Shown here: positions 36,069 to 43,822 of the stretch, piece by piece
Layout: each line of letters starts with the position of its first letter
Numbering within the stretch: the stretch's first letter is position 1
Source: Enterococcus raffinosus
GTDB lineage: Bacteria; Bacillota; Bacilli; Lactobacillales; Enterococcaceae
NCBI RefSeq assembly: GCF_001886185.1
Contig: NZ_JXLA01000016.1
Coordinates: 1-64,000 of the forward strand
Reading direction: 5' to 3'
DNA: 64,000 bases
Position numbers and translations under genes: made by a program
The notes under the pieces: generated by a model
The model's input: the letters and a program-made list of their open reading frames with translations, nothing else
Database searches by the model: none
Told to the model about the DNA's origin: nothing

Positions 36069-37556
36069 TTATTTTTGATACTTCAAGCCTTCTTGAACTG
36101 GATAAATATTTCCAAAACTCATAACACCCTTCGGATCGAAAACTTCTTTCAAACTTTCTAACATATAGTAGGCAGATTGATGCTCTTCTTTTGTCCATTC
36201 ATTACGGTACTTCCCGATTCCGTGATGGTGACACATAGAACCGCCTAATTTTAGCGTTTCCTCTACGATGATCGCTTGAATCGGATGGTGATAAATCTTC
36301 ATTTCATCCTCTGGTTCGCAATTGATATCGTAATTATAAACAAAGTACATGTTCGTTCCGTTTAAATAGCTGTGTGAAGAATGTCCTCCTAGCATCGTTA
36401 AATCATCTGCACGAGGAAACTCATTACGAATTCGGTCAATGACATTGTTATAAATTTTCGTGATTGTTTCCCAATCTGCCGAAACCTCTGTCGTATACCC
36501 ATCGTGTTTGTCGTTGTCGATCATGCCTTGGATTTCATCGTCGATCGTTTGTTGTGTCCAGTTCAATTGATTGAACCAATTTTCGATCAATTGAGAATCT
36601 ACTTGTTTCACGATACCATCCTTAAATTTCTCCACCGCTTCTTCGATTCCCTTGCCTGTTGCTTCAACGATTCCTTTTGGCCCTTCCGCCATAAAGATCA
36701 GCACGCATTTTCCTTCGTAGAAATGATAGAAATGCTGGCGTGCATCCTCTGGTGAATATGTTCGCGCAACCGATGGGCGATAGCCGTTTACCATCACTTC
36801 GCGAAGGACCTTCACGCCATCTTCTACATCATTTACTAAATAGCCGTAAAACTTATTATTGTCTGGGTAATACTTAAAGATCTTCACTGTTACTTCAGTG
36901 ATGTAACATAACGTTCCTTCATTTCCAATTACGATATGACGAATGTCCGGTCCACCGGCACGACGAGAAATATTTTTGATTCGCGAGATATGCCCATTCG
37001 GAAAGACACATTCAAGGCCAACGACCATATCTTCGATCCCACCGTATAAGGTAGAGAATTGTCCAATTGATCGTGTCGCAACTAATCCGCCGTATTGAGC
37101 GATCGGTTTTGATTGGGGAGAGTGCCCTGTTGTGTACCCGATTTTTCTTAATTCATCTTCCAATGCTTGTAGTGGAACACCCGCCTGAACAGTTGCCTGC
37201 ATATTGTAAGGATCAATTTTTAAAATCTTGTTCATACGCGAGCCATCAATTACTAATGCCAAATCTTTCCAGTTTTCCAATCCGCCTTCCGTTGCTGTTT
37301 GTCCGCTTCGAGGGATGACGTTGATGTCATTTTCGTTACAATACATCAAGAGCTCTTTGACTTCTTCTGCATTGTTAGGATAAACGACTGCTGTTGGCAA
37401 CGGGTTATCTAGAACCCCTTTTGCTTTCATGTATTTGCGGTAGCGGTCAGAGGCTGCATCATATAAAGTTGCATGATCGGTTACTACCTGTTCTTCAGAA
37501 ACGATTTTTTTTACGTCCTTGATAATTGCTTCTTTCACCAATGTTTCAGAATTCAT
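36069..37556 (-). CDS. FAD-binding oxidase of the VAO/GlcD superfamily, alkyl-DHAP-synthase-like
   Basis: 495 residues. The PCMH-type FAD domain shows VIPRSGQTATEGG near residue 88-100, GGLVATRSIGQFSTLYGG and VGLECVFPNG. The C-terminal FAD-oxidase domain ends with GGSMCHHHGIGKYRNEW near 453-469 and VFDPKGVMSFGNIYP. The three-histidine CHHHGIGK motif is the hallmark of alkyldihydroxyacetonephosphate synthases, where it forms the active site around a DHAP ester. Next to EtfBA, the bacterial enzyme more probably oxidises a hydroxyl compound and passes electrons to Etf. No iron-sulfur domain or membrane segment. It is first in its operon, under a cre-like site. Confidence 0.87.
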   Translation of the reverse strand: MNSETLVKEAIIKDVKKIVSEEQVVTDHATLYDAASDRYRKYMKAKGVLDNPLPTAVVYPNNAEEVKELLMYCNENDINVIPRSGQTATEGGLENWKDLALVIDGSRMNKILKIDPYNMQATVQAGVPLQALEDELRKIGYTTGHSPQSKPIAQYGGLVATRSIGQFSTLYGGIEDMVVGLECVFPNGHISRIKNISRRAGGPDIRHIVIGNEGTLCYITEVTVKIFKYYPDNNKFYGYLVNDVEDGVKVLREVMVNGYRPSVARTYSPEDARQHFYHFYEGKCVLIFMAEGPKGIVEATGKGIEEAVEKFKDGIVKQVDSQLIENWFNQLNWTQQTIDDEIQGMIDNDKHDGYTTEVSADWETITKIYNNVIDRIRNEFPRADDLTMLGGHSSHSYLNGTNMYFVYNYDINCEPEDEMKIYHHPIQAIIVEETLKLGGSMCHHHGIGKYRNEWTKEEHQSAYYMLESLKEVFDPKGVMSFGNIYPVQEGLKYQK

Positions 37557-37583
37557 TCAATTAACTCCATTCATCATTTTTTC

Positions 37584-37606
37584 GAAAGCGCTTTTCTTGA
37601 GTTCAG
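37584..37606 (-). promoter_or_regulatory. Predicted promoter with cre-like palindrome before the FAD oxidase operon
   Basis: GAAAGCGCTTTTC at 37584-37596 resembles a CcpA site (imperfect at the outer bases) and lies between a possible minus-strand -10 (TATACT, about 37600-37606) and the ATG at 37556. Confidence 0.4.
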
Positions 37607-37773
37607 TATAAAGGGTTGACTCTTGTTTTACATTAAAATTTGATTAAATTTTCTATTTATTTTTGTTTTTTATCAATATAATGGAAAATTTTCCACTTAT
37701 TGTTTGCTTTTTAGATTCTGATTATGCTATTCTGAATGTAAGATAACTCAATGAGAATTAGGAGGAATGCCTC

Positions 37774-38487
37774 ATGAAAATACAGCTTGATCGATTAAAC
37801 GATTTAGAAATAAGCATCCACAATCGTTTAACGCTAGAAAGCAAAGAAAATCCAAACTTGACCATCACGGAAGCGGCAAAGCTTTCAGATGTTTCACCCT
37901 CCAAAATTTCTAAACTTGTCAAAAAAATGGGCTTCTCTGGCTACAAAGAATATTTTCGTTTTTTGACTGGCAAAGAATTAATTAAACAAAAAAAATTAAA
38001 TAGCGAATTTGCTCGTATCAAGGATTTCATGGAGAATTTTGATGAATCAACGGTAGATTATTTAGCTGGATTGATTCAGCAGTCGGATAAAATTTTACTT
38101 TTTGGTTATGGTCCGACAAATTTTTGTATGGAATATTTTGAGTACAAATTAAATTTTACTCTTAATAAAAATGTCATTCGAGTGAGTCAGCCTTCCTTGA
38201 TTCCTGATTTGTTAACGGAGGACTCTTTGCTACTGATTTTTTCTGTCGCTGGAAAATTCGCGAATTTTGATCCATTGTTTGAAGAAGCGAAAAAGCATCA
38301 TGCCAAGTCTTTATTGGTAATGGAGGAAATGAACACTGATTTAACTCTTGATGCCAGTGAGATCATCTTCTTGACTAAGTCGCATCAAGATGAGCATTTA
38401 AAGTCTCATGAAAAAACTCGAACCATTTTATTGATGTACATCGAAGAAGTCATACGTCAATTAACGAAAGAAGACCTCCGCGAATAA
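37774..38487 (+). CDS. MurR/RpiR-family transcriptional regulator
   Basis: 237 residues. N-terminal RpiR HTH (LTITEAAKLSDVSPSKISKLVKKMGFSGYKEY-type region, about residues 28-60) and a C-terminal SIS domain (ILLFGYGPTNFCMEYFEYKLN, LLIFSVAGKFANF) that senses a phosphosugar. It is divergent from the FAD oxidase operon and convergent with the ABC operon, so it is placed to control the first. The SIS domain is rather short and the family may act as repressor or activator. Confidence 0.88.
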   Translation: MKIQLDRLNDLEISIHNRLTLESKENPNLTITEAAKLSDVSPSKISKLVKKMGFSGYKEYFRFLTGKELIKQKKLNSEFARIKDFMENFDESTVDYLAGLIQQSDKILLFGYGPTNFCMEYFEYKLNFTLNKNVIRVSQPSLIPDLLTEDSLLLIFSVAGKFANFDPLFEEAKKHHAKSLLVMEEMNTDLTLDASEIIFLTKSHQDEHLKSHEKTRTILLMYIEEVIRQLTKEDLRE

Positions 38488-38504
38488 CTTGCGGAGGTCT
38501 TCTT
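38468..38504. terminator. Bidirectional terminator, rpiR end / ABC operon end
   Basis: A perfect 14-bp stem (38468-38481 with 38491-38504) whose loop contains the TAA stop of rpiR. Confidence 0.88.
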
Positions 38505-38523
38505 CATTTCTAAACATTTATCA

Positions 38524-39141
38524 CTATTTCATGATCCAATCAAATAGCCAATCCATCATTATTGCAATAAACGCACATAGGACTGCTCCAACGACAATAA
38601 TTGGACCGCCATCCGTAATCGCGATTCCACGCAAGATGACATCACCAACCCCGCCAGCGCCAACGAAAGAACCGATCGTTGTAATCCCTACTGAAATTAC
38701 TAGCGCATTGCGCACACCAGCTAATATCACTGGCATCGCTAATGGTATTTTGATCATATAGAGAATTTGATAGCGATTCATACCAATTCCCTTTGCACTG
38801 TCTATATACATTGGATCTACATTTACTAATCCAACATACGTATTTTTGACGATAGGTAACAATGAATACAGAACTACGGTTGCAACTACAGTATTTTGTC
38901 CTAAGCCCATTAAAATCAAGAGAACTGTCAGCATCGCAATGGAAGGGATCGTTTGAATCACATTGATGAGACCAATCACAAGATCAGAAAGTTTCTGTCG
39001 TTCAGATAATAGAATGCCTAAAGGAAATCCAATTAAAAAAGTTAATACCACGCCGATCACAGAGATATACACATGCACACCAAATTGCGTAATCAAGTAA
39101 GAAGAGTTTTCGCTCAAATATTGTATCAAATTATCAAACAT
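38524..39141 (-). CDS. OpuC-type ABC transporter permease (second)
   Basis: 205 residues with five or six membrane segments and the EAA-like loop DSAKGIGMNRYQILYMIKIPLAMP near residues 112-135, as in OpuCB/OpuCD. These permeases import quaternary amines such as betaine, carnitine or choline esters. Its ATG overlaps the TAA of the binding-protein gene. Gene order ATPase-permease-binding protein-permease equals opuCABCD. Confidence 0.9.
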   Translation of the reverse strand: MFDNLIQYLSENSSYLITQFGVHVYISVIGVVLTFLIGFPLGILLSERQKLSDLVIGLINVIQTIPSIAMLTVLLILMGLGQNTVVATVVLYSLLPIVKNTYVGLVNVDPMYIDSAKGIGMNRYQILYMIKIPLAMPVILAGVRNALVISVGITTIGSFVGAGGVGDVILRGIAITDGGPIIVVGAVLCAFIAIMMDWLFDWIMK

Positions 39142-40049
39142 TAGCTTCCCTCCTCAAAATAATTATGCTTTTCCAAAAAGCGCCGAGCAATGAGCTTTGG
39201 CTCTAGGAGTTCATTATCAGATTCATAATTCAACCGCTGCATCGCTTCTGTATCAATCGTATTCTGTAATTTCATTAAAAGTGGTTTTAGTTCTGGATAT
39301 TTTTTTAAAGTATCTCCTGAGACGACAACACTTGCTGTATAGGGTGGGAAAAATTTCAAGTCGTCTTCTAGCATCACAAGATCATAACTGCCCACTCGTC
39401 CATCTGTAGAGTATCCTAAGATTACATCCAGTTCCTTAGAGACAAGTGCATCATAAAGCAAACCGACCTGCATCGGATAAACCCGTTGAAACTTTGTATC
39501 ATAAGCTTCCGTATAACCTTTATAGCCATCGCCTTCTCGCTTATACCACGTCTGATCGGAGCCTAGACGCATTTTATCCGCACATTTTTTTAAATCACTA
39601 ACGGTTTTTAAGTCATATTTTTTGGCAGTTTCTTGAGTGACCATAAACGTAAACTGATTAGAAAAGCCATAGCTTGGGAACCATTCAAAGCCAAATCGCT
39701 GGTCAAACTCTCGTTGTACAATTTTTAGTGCTTTTGCGGGGTCTTTCTCTGTTGGGAGTCCTAAAGTTCCAATCAAATCTGTTCCTGTATAACGTGTAGG
39801 TGCAATATCCAGGTCCCCTCGAAGCATGGCTTCATGCATCAAGTTTGCTGATCCTAGATTATTTAGATAAACGATCTTTTTATCCGTTGAATGCTGAAGC
39901 AGTTCAACTACGATATTCCCTAATATCTGAGATTCCGATGTGACACCACCCGCAACCGTGATCGTATCATTCTTATTAGAAAAATTTTGCACGACAAAAC
40001 TTCCGAAAAGCAGGAGCATCGCAACTAACAATAAAACACGCTTTTTCAT
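39141..40049 (-). CDS. OpuCC-like substrate-binding protein, non-lipoprotein
   Basis: 302 residues of the glycine betaine/OsmX-type binding family: ITVAGGVTSESQILGNIV at the start of the mature part, APTRYTGTDLIGTLG, and a C-terminal LEPKLIARRFLEKHNYF. Oddly, the N-terminal hydrophobic segment (about residues 4-20) has no cysteine lipobox; it would be a secreted or uncleaved membrane-anchored protein, whereas OpuCC is normally a lipoprotein. Aromatic residues for cation binding exist but specificity cannot be read. Confidence 0.87.
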   Translation of the reverse strand: MKKRVLLLVAMLLLFGSFVVQNFSNKNDTITVAGGVTSESQILGNIVVELLQHSTDKKIVYLNNLGSANLMHEAMLRGDLDIAPTRYTGTDLIGTLGLPTEKDPAKALKIVQREFDQRFGFEWFPSYGFSNQFTFMVTQETAKKYDLKTVSDLKKCADKMRLGSDQTWYKREGDGYKGYTEAYDTKFQRVYPMQVGLLYDALVSKELDVILGYSTDGRVGSYDLVMLEDDLKFFPPYTASVVVSGDTLKKYPELKPLLMKLQNTIDTEAMQRLNYESDNELLEPKLIARRFLEKHNYFEEGS

Positions 40050-40053
40050 CGAT

Positions 40054-40674
40054 TCACCCTCTATCCATCGTTAGTTTTGCTTCTGAACGTTTAAGCAATG
40101 CATCAGAAAGTAAGGCTAGCAGCGTGATCGGAATTGTTCCCATCAATACTAAATCCATTCGATACAGATTCAATCCGTTAAAAATAAAATCTCCCAATCC
40201 ACCAGCCCCGATATAGGATGCCAAGGTGGTCCATGAGATAACATAAACCGTCGATACCCGAATACCTGCCATAATAACACCCATTGCTAGGGGCAGTTCA
40301 ATTTGCACTAATCGCTGCATCTGCGACATTCCCATCCCTTTAGCAGCATCCAAATAGGTCGCATCGACTGATTTAATTCCTACATAGGTGTTTCTTAGAA
40401 TCGGCAACAGTGAATATAAAAATAGCGCGATCACCGCTGGAATCTTTCCAATCCCAAAAAAAGGAATCATAATCGATAACAGTGCCAGTGACGGAATTGT
40501 TTGAAAAACACCTACAACCTTGATCACGGTTTCTGAACCCTTTTCTACACGAGTTAAGAGCGCTCCCAGCGGAACAGCCACGAGAATGCCAAGAAAAATC
40601 GCTAAAAAGGACAAATAAAAATGTTCCCAGAATTTCAATAAAATCTCATTACCATATTCTGACCAAAAATTCAT
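40054..40674 (-). CDS. OpuC-type ABC transporter permease (first)
   Basis: 206 residues with six hydrophobic stretches and the coupling loop DAAKGMGMSQMQRLVQIELPLAMG near 116-139. Homologous to the permease at 38524-39141; the pair probably forms a heterodimer. It sits 11 bases behind the ATPase gene and 4 bases ahead of the binding-protein gene. Confidence 0.9.
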   Translation of the reverse strand: MNFWSEYGNEILLKFWEHFYLSFLAIFLGILVAVPLGALLTRVEKGSETVIKVVGVFQTIPSLALLSIMIPFFGIGKIPAVIALFLYSLLPILRNTYVGIKSVDATYLDAAKGMGMSQMQRLVQIELPLAMGVIMAGIRVSTVYVISWTTLASYIGAGGLGDFIFNGLNLYRMDLVLMGTIPITLLALLSDALLKRSEAKLTMDRG

Positions 40675-40685
40675 GTCATCCCCTC

Positions 40686-41807
40686 CTACTGCAATTGTTC
40701 TTGTACAAGCGACACTAGTGATGAGCGCGTCACGATCCCCACTAAGTGTTCCTCGTCATCCACTACCGGCAAGTATTTAAATACATGATTAATCAGGGGT
40801 TCAATGACATCCGCTACTCGATCCTTTTGATTCACACTTGCTGTATCTGTTCTCATTACCTCAAAAACCGAAGAAGTCGGTTTAAGTTTGGAAATATTTC
40901 GTTCAACAAAGTTGATATCAATAAAGCCCTTCAAGCAATTTTGATCGTCTACAACAAGCAAAGTATCCACTTTTTTTTCTGACATTTGGCGGATTGCTTC
41001 GGTGATTGATTTACTTAAGGAGATCGATTCGACTCGATCTACCATCAAATCAGATACAGTCATCTCGTTATTGTAATACCCATTACGCTTCCGCTTTCCA
41101 ATCAGTTCCTCTACAAAATCGTTGGCTGGCTTTTCTAAGATTGTATCAACCGTATCATATTGAACAATCTCCCCATGATCCATAATAATAATTTTGTCCG
41201 CCAGCTTGATTGCTTCATCCATATCATGCGTAACGAAAACAATGGTCTTTTTCATCTCCTGCTGCAAGCCTTTAATCATCTCCTGCAACGCATCTCGCGT
41301 AATTGGATCCAAAGCACCGAACGGCTCGTCCATCAGAATGATATCTTGACTAGCAGCTAATGCTCGAATTACACCAATTCGCTGTTGCTGACCGCCTGAA
41401 AGATTCTTCGGTTTTCGTTCTAAATACTCGATGGGTAAATCTACTCGCTGAATCAGTCGTTCCGCAACTCCTGATTTTTTTTCCTCACTCCATTTCAACA
41501 GCTTAGGAACGATCATAATGTTTTCACGTATTGTCATATGAGGAAATAATCCAATATTCTGGATCACATAGCCAATCTGTCTCCGCAATTCGTCCTCGTT
41601 CAGCTTAGTAACATCTTGTCCGTTAATTTTGATACTGCCGCTTGAGGGCTCAATCATCCGATTAATCATTCGAACCAACGTAGTTTTTCCGCTTCCACTC
41701 GTACCGATAACACAGATGAATTGATTGTCCTCGATCGTTAAGTCAAAGGGCTGTACAGCAACCGCTTTTTCTCCATATCTTTTTTCTACCTGCTCAAACT
41801 CGATCAT
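40686..41807 (-). CDS. OpuCA-type ABC transporter ATPase with tandem CBS domains
   Basis: About 373 residues. Walker A GTSGSGKTT near residue 36, signature LSGGQQQR near 137, Walker B IILMDEPFGALD near 157 and switch histidine FVTHDMDEA. Two C-terminal CBS repeats (about 255-370) would sense ionic strength or cyclic-di-AMP, as in OpuCA. The start ATG 41807 has GGAGG upstream; an in-frame upstream start at 41858 is less likely. It is preceded by the tyrosine-less SDR gene in the same orientation (70 bases). Confidence 0.9.
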   Translation of the reverse strand: MIEFEQVEKRYGEKAVAVQPFDLTIEDNQFICVIGTSGSGKTTLVRMINRMIEPSSGSIKINGQDVTKLNEDELRRQIGYVIQNIGLFPHMTIRENIMIVPKLLKWSEEKKSGVAERLIQRVDLPIEYLERKPKNLSGGQQQRIGVIRALAASQDIILMDEPFGALDPITRDALQEMIKGLQQEMKKTIVFVTHDMDEAIKLADKIIIMDHGEIVQYDTVDTILEKPANDFVEELIGKRKRNGYYNNEMTVSDLMVDRVESISLSKSITEAIRQMSEKKVDTLLVVDDQNCLKGFIDINFVERNISKLKPTSSVFEVMRTDTASVNQKDRVADVIEPLINHVFKYLPVVDDEEHLVGIVTRSSLVSLVQEQLQ

Positions 41808-41877
41808 ACCAATGATTCCTCCGTCCTTATGTATAGCCGTGACAAAAAATGCTGTCACGACGTTTAAAATTGACTGA

Positions 41878-42648
41878 TTACCTTACTCGGTATCCGCCAT
41901 CGACTGACAAAATATGTCCATTAACAAAATTTGAAGCTGGACTAGCTAAATAAACTAAGGCTCCCATCAAGTCTACATCCTCCGCAAAATAGTTCGTGGG
42001 AACGTGGGCCAAGACGCGTTGAGTGATTTCCGAATCCTCGCTTTCAGTCCTATCAGTAATCATATATCCCGGAGCGATACCATTTACCTGAATATTGCTG
42101 CTTGCCAATTCATCACAATAAGCTTTTGTTAGACCGACTAATCCATGCTTTGCTGCAGCATTTGCTGGTGATTGCTGTCCACCCAAAAAAGAGAATAAGG
42201 AGCAGATATTAATGATCTTGCCGCTTTTTTGTGAAAGCATCACTTTTGCTGCTTCGTGAGACATCTCAAAAGCAGCCGTCAGATTCAATTGAATCATTGG
42301 GTCCCATTTTGAACGATCGAACTTTGTTACTTCTGCTGACAGGTGCATTCCAGCACAATTCACCAAGATATCTACTGTCCCAAAAACTTCCACACAGTGT
42401 TCTACTACCTGCTGCGGAACACCCTCGTCTGTTAGATCCACTTCCATAAAAACGTAGCACGAACCCGTCTCCTCAATAATTTTCTGTGTTGTTCCATCGT
42501 CATCAATCAAACTGGGCACAAGGATGTTTGCTCCACATTTGGCTAATGCTAATGAGAATGCTCGTCCAATCCCTGTATTCCCGCCTGTTACGATGGCAAC
42601 TTTTCCATCCAGTGAAAAAAGATCCATACTGAATTCTGTGATTTCCAT
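41878..42648 (-). CDS. SDR-family protein lacking the catalytic tyrosine
   Basis: 256 residues, clearly paralogous to the SDR at 33465-34241 along its whole length. The nucleotide loop TGGNTGIGRA, NCAGMH, and catalytic serine in INICSLFSF are kept. The YxxxK site reads SPANAAAKHG: asparagine (codon AAT) replaces tyrosine, while the lysine remains. A Tyr-to-Asn change usually abolishes normal SDR catalysis, so it may be a regulatory or structural partner, or use another mechanism. It is first in a series with the OpuC-type transporter. Confidence 0.87.
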   Translation of the reverse strand: MEITEFSMDLFSLDGKVAIVTGGNTGIGRAFSLALAKCGANILVPSLIDDDGTTQKIIEETGSCYVFMEVDLTDEGVPQQVVEHCVEVFGTVDILVNCAGMHLSAEVTKFDRSKWDPMIQLNLTAAFEMSHEAAKVMLSQKSGKIINICSLFSFLGGQQSPANAAAKHGLVGLTKAYCDELASSNIQVNGIAPGYMITDRTESEDSEITQRVLAHVPTNYFAEDVDLMGALVYLASPASNFVNGHILSVDGGYRVR

Positions 42649-42754
42649 TTATCTTCCCTCCGATTGTATGATAGCTAATTACTGACGCATTTAGTTTTCT
42701 TCATTCCCGACCCAATCTATCCAGTTTTAACCGTTTGTACTAAAATCAAAATAA

Positions 42755-42789
42755 AAAAGCGAACACCAAATAAGCTGGTGTCCGCTTTT
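42755..42789 (-). terminator. Terminator after glpP
   Basis: On the minus strand a 14-bp stem with one wobble (42755-42768 with 42776-42789) and a T-rich tail lies between glpP and the SDR/ABC operon. Confidence 0.85.
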
Positions 42790-42826
42790 CTCTGTCCTCT
42801 TAGCAACAACTACCGTTTTTCATTTT

Positions 42827-43393
42827 TTATATTTCCCAAACATCCATGTTGGTTGTTGAAATGGCAACTGCACCCGCCTGCAAAGCCGTCATAACTAATT
42901 CCTTATCACAAACTAAACCACTTGCTACAATAGGCACATCTACAACTTCTTGTACCCATGATAAAACTTTAGGCATCGCCCCTGGCAAAACCTCCACAAC
43001 ATCTGCCTTTGATGTTCCTAATTGTTTCGGTAAATTATGATAAGACTTCGAATCAATCAAAAAGAACCGATGAATCGTAAACATTCCTCTGGCATTCGCC
43101 GCTCGCAAAAGAATGGATTTTGAGCTGATAATACCATCAGCTTTTGTCGCCCGTTTTAAATAGTCAACGGCCGTCTCCTTTGTCGCTAACCCATCAATCA
43201 AGTCCACATCTACCATTACGATTTTTCCCGCTTCTTTCAAGCGATCAACGATGTCCACGATGCTGCACACATCTCCGTAAAGGACGAAGATAATGTCGCT
43301 TTCACAGGTCAATGCCTTCTCAAAACTGCGCTTATTATTGATGGCAGCAATTAGCGGATTGTCCTCCATCATTTGAATAATTTTTTCCTTCAT
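42827..43393 (-). CDS. glpP: Glycerol-3-phosphate-responsive antiterminator GlpP
   Basis: About 188 residues, family length. GlpP is a TIM-barrel-like RNA-binding antiterminator that in Bacillus binds glycerol-3-phosphate and lets transcription pass leader terminators. Visible: LYGDVCSIVDIVDRLKEAGK, VDVDLIDGLATKE, DGIISSKS, RFFLIDSKS, EVLPGAMPK and IVASGLVCDKE, the conserved phosphate-site segments. ATG 43393 is preferred over upstream in-frame codons. Its divergent neighbour, the MFS gene, has a leader terminator with a competing fold, a likely target. Confidence 0.9.
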   Translation of the reverse strand: MKEKIIQMMEDNPLIAAINNKRSFEKALTCESDIIFVLYGDVCSIVDIVDRLKEAGKIVMVDVDLIDGLATKETAVDYLKRATKADGIISSKSILLRAANARGMFTIHRFFLIDSKSYHNLPKQLGTSKADVVEVLPGAMPKVLSWVQEVVDVPIVASGLVCDKELVMTALQAGAVAISTTNMDVWEI

Positions 43394-43696
43394 CTTCACC
43401 CATATCCCTACCAACGTAATTTAATACGCTTTCATTCTAGCGTGGCTCACAAATCTATGTACGAGAAATTTCTGAGAATAACAAAATATTTTTTCAGACT
43501 TTATCTTGCTTACTCAACATTTCTTGATTCATTATGATTGTGTTTCTTCAGTCTAAGGGATAACCGCTTTTTCGTCAATCACACTAAAAAAATCTATTTT
43601 TCGAATAAACATTGATATATCGGCATTATTCAAGCAAAAAAAACTCAAAAATTTAGATGAAAAATATTTTTGAACTATTTTGGGTACAAAAAATTG

Positions 43697-43725
43697 TTGA
43701 CATCGCTTTCACTCCCTTCTATACT
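43697..43725 (+). promoter_or_regulatory. Sigma-A promoter of the MFS gene with perfect cre match
   Basis: TTGACA (43697-43702), 17-bp spacer, TATACT (43720-43725): a near-consensus promoter. TGACATCGCTTTCA at 43698-43711 fits the CcpA consensus TGWNANCGNTNWCA at all positions and covers the -35, so repression by CcpA is expected. Confidence 0.85.
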
Positions 43726-43731
43726 TTGGGT

Positions 43732-43783
43732 GTTACTGGAGACCAGAGAGAAGTAACGCTTACTTAAGCGTTGCTTCTTTTTT
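43732..43783 (+). promoter_or_regulatory. Leader with antiterminator/terminator pair (probable GlpP target)
   Basis: A 13-bp stem (43749-43761 with 43766-43778) and T run form an intrinsic terminator about 40 bases before the MFS start. Upstream GTTACT (43732-43737) can pair with AGTAAC (43752-43757), the left terminator arm, with an inner GG/CC pair, giving a mutually exclusive antiterminator. The divergent glpP gene makes GlpP the obvious candidate regulator. Confidence 0.7.
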
Positions 43784-43822
43784 GTTTTTTTGTAAGAAAA
43801 TTCACAAACAGGAGGGTGTTAT

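Noticed and set aside
43421-43434. Additional cre site upstream of glpP
   Set aside because: TTAATACGCTTTCA differs at two defined positions, including the first conserved G.
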